Assembly (NCBI GenBank): GCA_944321955.1
Contig: CALUNG010000001.1
Location: forward strand, 1-64,000
Direction: 5' to 3'
From: an uncultured Alistipes sp.
GTDB taxonomy: Bacteria > Bacteroidota > Bacteroidia > Bacteroidales > Rikenellaceae
DNA length: 64,000 bases
Positions 25,555-33,931 of this stretch are shown here, one piece after another. The translations under genes were made by a program, and so were the position numbers. Position 1 is the first letter of the stretch. Every line of letters begins with the position of its first letter. The notes beneath the pieces were generated by a model. The model made no database searches and was not told where the DNA came from. It saw nothing but the letters and a program-made list of their open reading frames with translations.

Positions 25555-26898
25555 ATGAAGACATTTCCTATAGGCGGTATTCATCCGTCCGACAACAAAC
25601 AGTGGAGCAAGTCAAGTGCCATCGAGGCCATGCCGCTGCCCGATGTCGTCACCATTCCGCTGTCGCAGCATATAGGCGCTCCGGCCGTTGCCAAGGTCGC
25701 CAAAGGCGACAAGGTGCTCACCGGCCAGTTGATCGCCGAGGCCGCAAGTTTCATGTCCGCAAACATCCACTCCCCGATTTCGGGTACGGTGACATCGGTG
25801 GACATGCTTCCCAATGCCCAGGGACTTCGCCAGATGATGATAACCATCAAGCGTGAGGGCGACGAGTGGGTCGAGGGTATCGACCGTTCGGACAAACTCG
25901 TTACGGAGTGCAATCTCGACTCTGCTGAGATTCTCGCCCGCATCAAGAGTGCCGGTATCGTCGGTATGGGCGGCGCTACGTTCCCGACGCACGTGAAACT
26001 GTCGATTCCTGCCGGCAAGAAGGCGGAATTCCTCATTATCAACGGCGTCGAGTGCGAACCCTATCTTACGTCGGACTATCGTACGATGCTCGAATACGGC
26101 GACCGTCTGATCGTCGGCGTCCGTATACTGATGAAGGCTCTCGACGTGAAGAAGGCTTTTATCGGCATCGAGAACAACAAACCCGATGCCGTCGCTCATC
26201 TGCGCACGCTTGCTGCCGGTATCGAAGGACTGGAGGTCGTACCGTTGAAGGTGCGTTACCCTCAGGGTGGTGAGAAACAGCTTATCGCTGCCCTTACGGG
26301 TCGTCAGGTGCCGCCCCCGCCGGGACTGCCTATCGATGTCGGTGCCGTCGTATGCAACGCTTCGACTACGGTTGCGGTTTACGATGCCGTGCAGAAGAAC
26401 AAACCGCTCATCGAGCGCGTCGTGACCGTTACGGGCAAGCATGTGGCTCAGCCCAAGAACCTGCTCACGCGTATGGGTACTTCGATCTCGGCTCTTGTTG
26501 CCGTGGCCGGTGGCCTTCCCGAAGGCGACGTGAAGGTGCTGAACGGTGGCCCGATGATGGGCCGTGCCATGATCAATCTCGACTCGCCAGTAACCAAGGG
26601 CTGCTCGGGTATAACGATTCTCGACGGCCGTGAAGCCCACCGCAATGCCGCTGCCGTCTGCATCAAGTGTGCAAAGTGCGTCGAGGCTTGTCCGATGGGA
26701 CTCGAACCCTTCTTCCTCTCGAAGATGTCGCAACGCAAATCGTGGGATGTCGTGGAGGCCAACCGCATAACCGACTGCATCGAGTGCGGATCGTGCCAGT
26801 ACACGTGTCCCGCAAGCCTGCCCCTGCTGGATTTCATCCGTACAGGCAAACAGGCCGTAATGGGTATAATCCGCGCACGTGCGGCTGCTAAAAAGTAA
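25555..26898 (+). CDS. rnfC: Rnf complex NADH-binding subunit RnfC
   Basis: 447 residues. An N-terminal GGIHP and barrel-sandwich part, the Rossmann-like flavin/NADH domain (GMGGATFPTHVKL, NGVECEPYLTSDYR), then two [4Fe-4S] motifs CIKCAKCVEACP (about 366-377) and CIECGSCQYTCP (about 405-416). It oxidises or reduces NAD(H) at the cytoplasmic face. Starts 4 bases after rnfB with a GGAGG ribosome site in front of ATG 25555. Confidence 0.97.
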   Translation: MKTFPIGGIHPSDNKQWSKSSAIEAMPLPDVVTIPLSQHIGAPAVAKVAKGDKVLTGQLIAEAASFMSANIHSPISGTVTSVDMLPNAQGLRQMMITIKREGDEWVEGIDRSDKLVTECNLDSAEILARIKSAGIVGMGGATFPTHVKLSIPAGKKAEFLIINGVECEPYLTSDYRTMLEYGDRLIVGVRILMKALDVKKAFIGIENNKPDAVAHLRTLAAGIEGLEVVPLKVRYPQGGEKQLIAALTGRQVPPPPGLPIDVGAVVCNASTTVAVYDAVQKNKPLIERVVTVTGKHVAQPKNLLTRMGTSISALVAVAGGLPEGDVKVLNGGPMMGRAMINLDSPVTKGCSGITILDGREAHRNAAAVCIKCAKCVEACPMGLEPFFLSKMSQRKSWDVVEANRITDCIECGSCQYTCPASLPLLDFIRTGKQAVMGIIRARAAAKK

Positions 26899-26915
26899 TT
26901 AAACAACGGAAAGAT

Positions 26916-27893
26916 ATGGCAAATAGATTCTTTGTTTCTCCGTCGCCGCATATACATACGGAGCAGACCACGCAGAAGATCATGGCCGATGTAATCATCG
27001 CCCTGCTGCCTGCACTTTGTGTCTCGATTGCGGTCTACGGTTGGGGCGTGCTTGCGATGACCGCTATTTCGATCGCAAGCTGCGTTCTCTTCGAATTTCT
27101 CATACAGAAGTACCTGCTTCGCGGCGAGTGCACGATAAGTAACCTGTCGGCCGTGGTTACGGGTCTGCTGCTGGCCTTCAACCTTCCTTACGGACTGCCG
27201 TGGTGGATCGTTATCATCGGCGCCTTCGTGGCCATAGCCATCGGCAAGATGACTTTCGGAGGCCTCGGCAAAAACCCATTCAACCCTGCACTTGTGGGCC
27301 GTGTATTCCTCCTGATAGCGTATCCCGCACAGATGACTACGTTCCCCGCACCCAAAATCGATGGCTTCGTCGACGCCTATTCGGGCGCCACGCCTCTGGC
27401 TGCGGCCAAGGCCGGTCTGGTCGACTACGGTTCGTACGACATGCTCGGCATGTTCAACGGTGCCATGGCCGGTTCGGTCGGCGAGATAGCAACGCTCGCG
27501 CTGCTGCTCGGCTTCGTTTACCTGCTGTGGAACAAGGTTATTACGTGGCACATTCCGGTTGCCGTACTCGGATCGATGGCCGTATTCGCATTCGTGGTGG
27601 CTCTGTTCAGGGGCGGTGATGCATCGCTGCTCTATGAGTTCCCGCTCTTCCATCTGTTGGCCGGCGGTGCTGTACTGGGTGCCGTATACATGGCTACCGA
27701 CTATTCAACCTCGCCGATGAACCATCGCGCAATGTTGATTTACGGTGTTGGTATCGGCGTGCTGACAATGTGCATACGTCTGTGGGGCTCGTATCCCGAA
27801 GGAATGTCGTTCGCAATACTGATCATGAACTCGGTAGTGCCTCTTCTGAACAAATATGTCAAACCCAAGCGTTTCGGCTTGAAGAAGAAATAG
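26916..27893 (+). CDS. rnfD: Rnf complex membrane subunit RnfD
   Basis: 325-residue integral membrane protein with about eight to ten helices. The covalent FMN attachment motif SGATPL is present around residues 153-158, and the conserved GGLGKNPFNPALVGR loop is visible. Carries electrons and takes part in ion movement. 17 bases after rnfC and 15 before rnfG. Confidence 0.96.
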   Translation: MANRFFVSPSPHIHTEQTTQKIMADVIIALLPALCVSIAVYGWGVLAMTAISIASCVLFEFLIQKYLLRGECTISNLSAVVTGLLLAFNLPYGLPWWIVIIGAFVAIAIGKMTFGGLGKNPFNPALVGRVFLLIAYPAQMTTFPAPKIDGFVDAYSGATPLAAAKAGLVDYGSYDMLGMFNGAMAGSVGEIATLALLLGFVYLLWNKVITWHIPVAVLGSMAVFAFVVALFRGGDASLLYEFPLFHLLAGGAVLGAVYMATDYSTSPMNHRAMLIYGVGIGVLTMCIRLWGSYPEGMSFAILIMNSVVPLLNKYVKPKRFGLKKK

Positions 27894-27908
27894 TGTGGAG
27901 GTTGCAAG

Positions 27909-28544
27909 ATGAAAAGTACACTTTTTAACATGGTGGCCGTGCTCTTCTGCATTACGCTTGTCGCATCGGCAGGCGTCGGGGCGGTCTATATGATTACGGC
28001 CGAGCCGATCGCCGCGTCGAAGCAGAAGGCCGTACAGGATGCCATTCTCGCCGTTCTGCCCGCTTTCGAGCAGAGCGAGGTCGAGGAGATGACCATCGAC
28101 GAGATGCCGATAAAGGTCTACAAGGCCAGCAATGACGGTGATGTCGTAGGATATGCCGTCGAGACAATGACCAAAAAGGGATTCAACGGCGTGGTACGCC
28201 TCATGGTCGGATTTTCGCCCGAAGGCGAAGTCCTCAACGTGAATGTCCTCGAACAGGCCGAGACTCCGGGTCTCGGAACGAAGATGTGCGACGAAGGCAA
28301 CCCCCTGCTGTCGAGCATCAAGGGCAAGAAACTCGATTCGATGAAACTTTTGGACGGACGTCTGGCCGTACGCAAGGACGGAGGCGACGTCGATGCACTG
28401 ACGGCTGCCACGATCTCGTCGCGTGCTTATGTCGATGCCGTAAATCGCGCATACATGGCTTACAAGAGCGTAGTGGACGGAACCGAGCCGACCGACGTGT
28501 CGACCGGTGCCACCAAGACGCAGAAAGGAGGTAACAATGAATAA
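27909..28544 (+). CDS. rnfG: Rnf complex flavoprotein subunit RnfG
   Basis: 211 residues: one N-terminal membrane helix and an extracytoplasmic FMN-binding domain (GFNGVVRLMVGFSPEGEV, LEQAETPGLG). The flavinylation site that usually reads (S/T)GAT(S/T) appears as TAATIS around residues 167-172, so the acceptor threonine is kept but Gly is replaced by Ala. Such a change is tolerated in some Bacteroidales homologues as I recall. The stop overlaps the rnfE start by 8 bases. Confidence 0.94.
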   Translation: MKSTLFNMVAVLFCITLVASAGVGAVYMITAEPIAASKQKAVQDAILAVLPAFEQSEVEEMTIDEMPIKVYKASNDGDVVGYAVETMTKKGFNGVVRLMVGFSPEGEVLNVNVLEQAETPGLGTKMCDEGNPLLSSIKGKKLDSMKLLDGRLAVRKDGGDVDALTAATISSRAYVDAVNRAYMAYKSVVDGTEPTDVSTGATKTQKGGNNE

Positions 28545-29121
28545 ACTGTCGCTCGTCATCAAGGGCATAATCAAGGAGAACCCGACATTCGTGCTGGTGC
28601 TCGGCATGTGCCCGACACTCGGTACGACGACTTCGGCCGCCAACGGTTTCGGTATGGGTGTGGCAACGATGGCCGTGCTCATCATGTCGAACCTTGTAAT
28701 TTCGCTGGTCAAGAACCTCATTCCCGACAAGGTGCGTATTCCGGCCTTCATCGTGATCATAGCGTCGTTCGTGACCATCATACAGATGCTCATGGAAGCA
28801 TACGTTCCGGCACTCTATGAGAGCCTGGGCGTGTTCATCCCGCTGATCGTCGTTAACTGCATCATTCTGGGCCGCGCCGAGGCCTTCGCCTCGAAGAATT
28901 CGCCCGTGGACTCGATGCTCGACGGCGTGAGCATAGGCCTCGGATTTACACTGTCGCTGACGGTGATAGGTACGATCCGCGAACTGCTCGGGAACGGTTC
29001 CGTCTTCGGATATTCGTTGGGTGTATCGGACTATATGCCGCTGGTATTCGTCCTCGCTCCGGGTGCATTCCTGGTGCTCGGTTATCTTATGGCTTTGTTT
29101 AACAAATTCGTGAAGAAATAG
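28537..29121 (+). CDS. rnfE: Rnf complex membrane subunit RnfE
   Basis: 194-residue membrane protein, about six helices, with the paralogous RnfA/RnfE signature [21 protein letters not shown] 28537 is chosen because a near-perfect ribosome binding site AAAGGAGGT lies at 28523-28531 and because it removes an unlikely charged N-terminal extension. RnfA and RnfE form the inverted-topology pair holding the membrane [2Fe-2S] cluster, and the single cysteines in CP and NC(I/A) contexts are present (CPT, VNC). One base separates it from rnfA. Confidence 0.96.
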   Translation: MNKLSLVIKGIIKENPTFVLVLGMCPTLGTTTSAANGFGMGVATMAVLIMSNLVISLVKNLIPDKVRIPAFIVIIASFVTIIQMLMEAYVPALYESLGVFIPLIVVNCIILGRAEAFASKNSPVDSMLDGVSIGLGFTLSLTVIGTIRELLGNGSVFGYSLGVSDYMPLVFVLAPGAFLVLGYLMALFNKFVKK

Positions 29122-29122
29122 T

Positions 29123-29704
29123 ATGGAAACGGTATCATATTTTGCAATAATCCTCGGGTCGATACTCGTAAACAACGTCGTTCTGGCCCAATTCCTCGGA
29201 ATATGTCCGTTCCTCGGCGTATCGTCGAAGGTCGAGACCTCGCTCGGCATGGGTGCTGCCGTAACGTTCGTCATGTCGCTGACGGCTGTTGTTGCGTGGT
29301 GTCTGCAGACTTACGTTCTTGTGCCGCTGCATATCGAGTACATGCAGACGATCGTCTTCATTCTGGTTATCGCGGCTCTGGTGCAGATGGTCGAGATCAT
29401 CCTCAAGAAGGTGTCGCCGTCGCTCTATCAGGCTCTCGGAATATTCCTGCCGCTCATCACGACGAACTGCGCCGTGCTGGGTGTTGCGATCCTGATGATC
29501 CAGAAGGATTTCAACCTGCTTCAGAGCGTCGTATATTCGGCTTCGACAGCCATCGGCTTCGCCCTTGCGCTGACTCTCTTCGCCGGTATCCGCGAACGTC
29601 TCGAGTTCGAGGGTGTTCCCGCTGCAATGAAGGGTACTCCGATTGCGCTGATTACGGCTGCGCTGCTGGCCATGGCATTCCTCGGTTTCTCGGGAATGGT
29701 GTGA
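29123..29704 (+). CDS. rnfA: Rnf complex membrane subunit RnfA
   Basis: 193 residues, six membrane helices, partner of RnfE. Conserved [19 protein letters not shown] near the N-terminus and [13 protein letters not shown] in the middle supply the cysteines of the intramembrane cluster. Last gene of the rseC-rnfBCDGEA operon, ended by a strong bidirectional terminator. Confidence 0.97.
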   Translation: METVSYFAIILGSILVNNVVLAQFLGICPFLGVSSKVETSLGMGAAVTFVMSLTAVVAWCLQTYVLVPLHIEYMQTIVFILVIAALVQMVEIILKKVSPSLYQALGIFLPLITTNCAVLGVAILMIQKDFNLLQSVVYSASTAIGFALALTLFAGIRERLEFEGVPAAMKGTPIALITAALLAMAFLGFSGMV

Positions 29705-29721
29705 TACGCAAGCAAGTAACA

Positions 29722-29757
29722 AAAAAGGCGGGACCCACACGCGGGTCCCGCCTTTTT
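29722..29757. terminator. bidirectional terminator after rnfA
   Basis: AAAAAGGCGGGACCC (29722-29736) pairs fully with GGGTCCCGCCTTTTT (29743-29757) around ACACGC. It serves rnfA and the convergent lipoprotein gene. Confidence 0.93.
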
Positions 29758-29773
29758 GTTTGCGGTAATCGGA

Positions 29774-31303
29774 TCAGAACTTGATGTTCGAGTAATCCTG
29801 GAAGTTGATTTCGCCGCTCCACTCGCCGGTGATGGTGTAACCGAGGTCGTCGACGAGATTCAGCTTCAATTCGTACTCATCGTAACCCTTGTTGACAACC
29901 TCGATCGTTCCGCCTACGGCAGGACCGCTGCCCGCTACGTCGTAGTTGGCATACTGCGAGTACCAGCAACCTGCGGGATTTTTGCCGTCGAGATAGCCCG
30001 GAACACATGTAAACGCGTCGCCGCTGTCGTTGACGCTGTAGGTGCCCGAAGGAAGTCCGTCGGCAAATTCACCGATGGGAGCATAGATGTCGAGGCTCAG
30101 GGCATCGGTTATGTAGTCCGACTGTATCGTGATGGTCCAGTCGTATATGTCGTGCTCCTCACCTTCGAAGTACGAGCCGTAGCATGTACCGTCGGCATAT
30201 TCGCCGAGGTTGGCAACTGCATTGCCCGTAAGAGTGCTCAACGTGGGAAGGTCGACACTGAAGGTGCCCTTGTACTGTCCCGTCAGTTTGTACTGGTCGT
30301 TGATGACGAGGTTTACGTCAAGCGTGAAGTCATCCTTCGTGCCGCTGACAGTGATCGTTCCGCCGGTTACAAGACCGTAGGTCCAACTTGCACTGTCGTC
30401 GGCTTCGGCGTGTATGAGGTATGAACCGATGGGCAGCGACTCGCCTACGAGAGCACCGCCTTCCATGGTCTTGTCGGCCTTGGAGAGTACGGTATTCTCC
30501 ACAACGTATTCACCTGCGGAAATCTGACCGTCCTGATCGACATAGGTGAAGATGCTTGCCGTAAGCATGTTGCAGGGATAGTTCTTCACTTCGCCGGTTA
30601 CGGGATCGATTGGCGAGTCGACAAGCATTATGTCGAGGTTGTGTACGCCGCTGTTAACGCCTGCATACGTGTAGCCCATGGCCGTAAACTCAAGGTCGGT
30701 ATAGTCCTGCTTGATGTATATGTCTGGGACTTCGTCACCGCCGCCCGGAGTTTCGGCCGGATCGATGGTTGCGGGACCCGTATATGCTACATGGTAGCGT
30801 TTGCCGGTCTCGTCCGTCAACGTGACATCGAACTTGTAGTTCTCGCCTTCGGCCGTAACGACGATCTTGCCGTCGGTAAAGTTGACGAATGCATTCATGT
30901 TTCCGGTCTCGTCGGTTGTCCTGAGCTGCGAGAAGCTCGAGAAGGTGCCGGGCGTATGCGAGGGGTTCACATCGGTCTCGAAAGCGTATTCGCCGACAGG
31001 TACTGCGTGCGTACCTTCGTTGTACGCAGCATAAATGTCGAGGAAGAAACCGTAGGAATCGGGCTGCAGGTAACCTTCGCTGTCGACCTCCTTGTCTGTG
31101 AGGACAACGTAGTAGTTGGCCGTTCCTTCATCTTCGAAGCTGTCGTAGTAGTGACCCGTGAAGAAAGCGTCCGTAATTTCGTAGTCGAACTCGGGTCCGG
31201 GCTCGACTGTCGGTCCGTCAGGACTATCCTGGTTGTTGGAGCAGGCCGCCATGCAAAGCAGCATGCATGTGCCCGCAAGCACATTGAGGGAGAATGTTTT
31301 CAT
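29774..31303 (-). CDS. surface lipoprotein with three tandem beta-rich repeats
   Basis: 509 residues. The lipobox MAAC puts the lipidated cysteine at residue 21, followed by a Ser/Asn/Asp/Pro linker that may serve as a surface export signal. The rest divides into three related units of about 140-155 residues (about 40-177, 195-350, 365-501). Each opens with strands ending in LDIY or LDIML, has a GEY/GTY turn, and closes with a hairpin of the form GGTI-V, then a DVNLV or LNLVDD strand, then YxLTGxxxG. Such lipoproteins are common in Alistipes-like genomes without known function; adhesion or glycan binding is possible. A TATCTTTG element is 34 bases upstream. Confidence 0.75.
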   Translation of the reverse strand: MKTFSLNVLAGTCMLLCMAACSNNQDSPDGPTVEPGPEFDYEITDAFFTGHYYDSFEDEGTANYYVVLTDKEVDSEGYLQPDSYGFFLDIYAAYNEGTHAVPVGEYAFETDVNPSHTPGTFSSFSQLRTTDETGNMNAFVNFTDGKIVVTAEGENYKFDVTLTDETGKRYHVAYTGPATIDPAETPGGGDEVPDIYIKQDYTDLEFTAMGYTYAGVNSGVHNLDIMLVDSPIDPVTGEVKNYPCNMLTASIFTYVDQDGQISAGEYVVENTVLSKADKTMEGGALVGESLPIGSYLIHAEADDSASWTYGLVTGGTITVSGTKDDFTLDVNLVINDQYKLTGQYKGTFSVDLPTLSTLTGNAVANLGEYADGTCYGSYFEGEEHDIYDWTITIQSDYITDALSLDIYAPIGEFADGLPSGTYSVNDSGDAFTCVPGYLDGKNPAGCWYSQYANYDVAGSGPAVGGTIEVVNKGYDEYELKLNLVDDLGYTITGEWSGEINFQDYSNIKF

Positions 31304-31337
31304 AAGACGGAAAATTAGATTGTAAAACTAACCTCTA

Positions 31338-31345
31338 CAAAGATA
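31338..31345 (-). promoter_or_regulatory. -7 element of the repeat lipoprotein gene
   Basis: The minus strand reads TATCTTTG. No TTG partner is visible at 19-20 bases. Confidence 0.5.
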
Positions 31346-31466
31346 TTATCTGAACCCTCTTTTTGTACCTTTATGCAGAGCATGTCGTCCGAATAGGATA
31401 TGTTTTTCGACCTATCGACAATGCTGCATATTTCGTTAAAAAATGCGGAATTTGCGGAAATAATAT

Positions 31467-31474
31467 TAAATTTG
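31467..31474 (+). promoter_or_regulatory. -7 element of hpt-queE-ftsB-thiL
   Basis: TAAATTTG, 48 bases before the hpt ATG. It supports ATG 31523 rather than an upstream in-frame start. Confidence 0.5.
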
Positions 31475-31522
31475 CAGTTAAAACATACGCCGCCATATTA
31501 TTTACTTAATACCATTCTTACA

Positions 31523-32071
31523 ATGAAGCAGAGAGTAACACTACACGACCGCACCTTCGAAGTGATGATTCCTGCGGAGGAGATCGACAAGGCCGTGTCG
31601 AAGATCGCCGAACGCCTCAACCACGATTATGCCGATTGCGAGAAGGCTCCGATATTCGTGAGCGTCCTGAGCGGGTCGTTCATGTATCTTTCGGACCTCA
31701 CGCGCAAGATAACCTTCAACAACGAGATCGCCTTCATCAAGATTTCGTCGTACGAGGGGACGCAGTCGACCGGATGCGTAAAGCAGCAGTTGGGTATCGA
31801 TTTCGATATTTCGGGACGCGACATCATCATCGTCGAGGATATCGTCGAGACGGGTCACAGCATCAATCATGTGGTCGAGCATCTGCGCTCGAAGAATCCG
31901 CGCAGCGTCGAGATCTGCACTCTCTTCTTCAAACCAGACAAGTACCGTTACGACCTGCCGATAAAGTACCGTGCCATGGAGATAGGCAACGAGTTCATCG
32001 TGGGCTACGGTCTCGATTACGACCAGCTGGGACGCAACCTCAAGGATATATACGTTGTTACCAATGAGTGA
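31523..32071 (+). CDS. hpt: hypoxanthine phosphoribosyltransferase
   Basis: Purine salvage enzyme converting hypoxanthine or guanine with PRPP to IMP or GMP. 182 residues from ATG 31523. The PRPP-binding loop DIIIVEDIVETGHS (about 101-114) and the upstream SVLSGSFMYLSDL are diagnostic, and the C-terminal FIVGYGLDYDQLGRNL segment is also typical. The stop overlaps queE by 8 bases. Confidence 0.95.
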   Translation: MKQRVTLHDRTFEVMIPAEEIDKAVSKIAERLNHDYADCEKAPIFVSVLSGSFMYLSDLTRKITFNNEIAFIKISSYEGTQSTGCVKQQLGIDFDISGRDIIIVEDIVETGHSINHVVEHLRSKNPRSVEICTLFFKPDKYRYDLPIKYRAMEIGNEFIVGYGLDYDQLGRNLKDIYVVTNE

Positions 32072-32687
32072 TGCTCTGTTGGAGGGAGGGGCCAAACTGC
32101 CTCTCGTCGAGGATTTCTATACGATTCAGGGCGAAGGCTTCCATGCCGGCAAACCCGCCTACTTCATACGGCTGGGCGGTTGCGACGTGGGATGCAGCTG
32201 GTGCGACGCCAAGTATACGTGGAATCCCAAACTCTATCCGCCCGTTCCGATCTCCACGATCGTCGACAGGGCTTCGTCATGTGCCGCCCAGGCCATCGTC
32301 ATTACTGGCGGCGAACCGTTGCTTTATCCGCTCGGACCTCTAACGCGTCAACTTCACGATCGAGGTCTTGAGATATTTCTCGAAACGTCGGGATCGCATC
32401 CCTTCAGCGGCGAATTCGACTGGGTATGTTTCTCGCCGAAGGTAAAGCAGCCACCGTTGGATGAGGCTTACGTTCGGGCCGACGAGCTGAAGGTGATTAT
32501 CGGCAGCGAAAAGGACTTCGAATGGGCCGAGAACAACGCCGCCAAGGTTACGGAACGCTGCCTGCTCTATCTGCAACCCGAATGGAGCGTCTACGACAGG
32601 ATTCTGCCTGCCATCGTCGAGTATGCCAAGGCTCACCCATGGTGGAACATATCGGTGCAGGTTCACAAATTCATGCATATTCCTTAA
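32064..32687 (+). CDS. queE: 7-carboxy-7-deazaguanine synthase QueE
   Basis: Radical SAM enzyme that contracts CPH4 to 7-carboxy-7-deazaguanine in the queuosine pathway. 207 residues from ATG 32064. The N-terminal DFYTIQGEG motif is diagnostic; cluster cysteines are in CDVGCSWC (40, 44, 47), then ITGGEPLL near 86, and the C-terminal VQVHKFMHIP. No other queuosine genes are in the window. It overlaps hpt by 8 bases and is followed after 12 bases by the divisome gene. Confidence 0.94.
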   Translation: MSDALLEGGAKLPLVEDFYTIQGEGFHAGKPAYFIRLGGCDVGCSWCDAKYTWNPKLYPPVPISTIVDRASSCAAQAIVITGGEPLLYPLGPLTRQLHDRGLEIFLETSGSHPFSGEFDWVCFSPKVKQPPLDEAYVRADELKVIIGSEKDFEWAENNAAKVTERCLLYLQPEWSVYDRILPAIVEYAKAHPWWNISVQVHKFMHIP

Positions 32688-32699
32688 ACTTTCCCAGCG

Positions 32700-32972
32700 A
32701 TGAAGGTGCAGATTGGACAACGTTTCTGGATTACGCTTACCACGTTGATATTCATCTTTACGGTGTTTGTCATCGGCCGCAGCCTGGTCAATGTCATCCG
32801 CATAAGCCACCGCATATCGCTTCTCGAGGATGAGCGAGACATCTATCTGCAGCGCATCGCCGAGGACAGTGCCCTCTACGAACAGTTGCAGTACGACGAG
32901 TATCTCGAAAAGTATGCCCGCGAGCACTATCACATGCAGCGCCGCGACGAGCATGTCTATATCATAAAGTAG
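32700..32972 (+). CDS. septum formation initiator FtsB/DivIC-like protein
   Basis: 90 residues: a short cytoplasmic end, one membrane helix (about 9-30) and a coiled coil (HRISLLEDERDIYLQRIAED), then YLEKYAREHYHMQRRDEHVY, the conserved end of FtsB/DivIC proteins. It links FtsL and FtsQ/DivIB in the divisome. Placed between queE and thiL in an apparent operon. Confidence 0.85.
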   Translation: MKVQIGQRFWITLTTLIFIFTVFVIGRSLVNVIRISHRISLLEDERDIYLQRIAEDSALYEQLQYDEYLEKYAREHYHMQRRDEHVYIIK

Positions 32973-32992
32973 GTATTACGATTGTCTGCATC

Positions 32993-33931
32993 ATGTCTGA
33001 ATTCGGATTTATCGATACGATCAGGAGCATGTTTGCATCGATGCCGTTCAACGGCTTCGAGGGCATAGGCGACGACTGCGCCGTCTTCCCGTTCGGCGAC
33101 GGCGAGGCTCTGGTCCTTACGACCGATCTGTTGGCCGAAGATGTCCATTTTCTGCGTCGGGCAACGTCGCCTTTCCTGCTCGGCCGCAAATCTCTGGCTG
33201 TAAATCTCAGTGATGTGGCGGCGATGGGAGCCCGGCCCGTGGCGTCTATGTTGTCGCTGGCTCTGCCGCGTGAGCTGACCGGCGAATGGGCCGACGAGTT
33301 CATGCGCGGCTACCATGACATGTCGCAGCGTTACGGTGTGCAGCTTGTCGGCGGCGACACCACTCTGTCGAAATCGGGACTTACGGTGAATGTCTTGGCG
33401 ATAGGGCGTGTTCCTGCAGGCAATATCAAGCGACGTTCGGATGCACGTGAAGGAGACTTCGTGATGGTCGGAGGCCGGCTCGGGGCTTCGGCCGAAGGGT
33501 TGAAAGACATCCTGCACGGCAACTTCGATACGGCATACGCGATGCAGCACAAGAATCCCGAACCGCAGGTTGCAGAGGGTATCTGGCTTGGGACACGGGC
33601 CGAAGTGCATGCCATGATGGATTTGTCGGACGGTGTGGCGTCGGACCTCGTGCACATACTCGAGGCTTCGCATGTGGGTGCCGTGGTTGAGACGGAGCAT
33701 GTACCTGCGGTAACATCCGTCGAGCGTGCCGTATGCGGCGGTGAAGATTACAAGTTGCTGTTTACCGTTGAGCCCGAAGCGGCCGAAAGGTTGATGTCGG
33801 AGTATGCCGCCGAATTCGGATCACGGCCGTTTGCCATCGGGCGTATAGTCGCTTCTTCGGATCCGGTCATCGAGTGGCGGGAGAACGGTCGCGCATTCAA
33901 TCCCGACTGGCACGGATTTTCACATTATTAG
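32993..33931 (+). CDS. thiL: thiamine-monophosphate kinase ThiL
   Basis: Phosphorylates TMP to the cofactor thiamine diphosphate. 312 residues; the N-terminal EFGFIDTI, the metal/ATP motif GIGDDCAVF, then TTDLLAEDVHFL, KSLAVNLSDVAAMGARP, GGDTTLS and DLSDGVASDL are all present in family order. It ends the hpt-queE-ftsB-thiL run. Its stop codon overlaps that of the opposing flippase gene by 4 bases, leaving no room for a terminator hairpin. Confidence 0.96.
   Translation: MSEFGFIDTIRSMFASMPFNGFEGIGDDCAVFPFGDGEALVLTTDLLAEDVHFLRRATSPFLLGRKSLAVNLSDVAAMGARPVASMLSLALPRELTGEWADEFMRGYHDMSQRYGVQLVGGDTTLSKSGLTVNVLAIGRVPAGNIKRRSDAREGDFVMVGGRLGASAEGLKDILHGNFDTAYAMQHKNPEPQVAEGIWLGTRAEVHAMMDLSDGVASDLVHILEASHVGAVVETEHVPAVTSVERAVCGGEDYKLLFTVEPEAAERLMSEYAAEFGSRPFAIGRIVASSDPVIEWRENGRAFNPDWHGFSHY

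Noticed and set aside
31400-31522. Upstream in-frame start for hpt
   Set aside because: The extension contains the TAAATTTG promoter element and AT-rich leader; ATG 31523 matches the family N-terminus.
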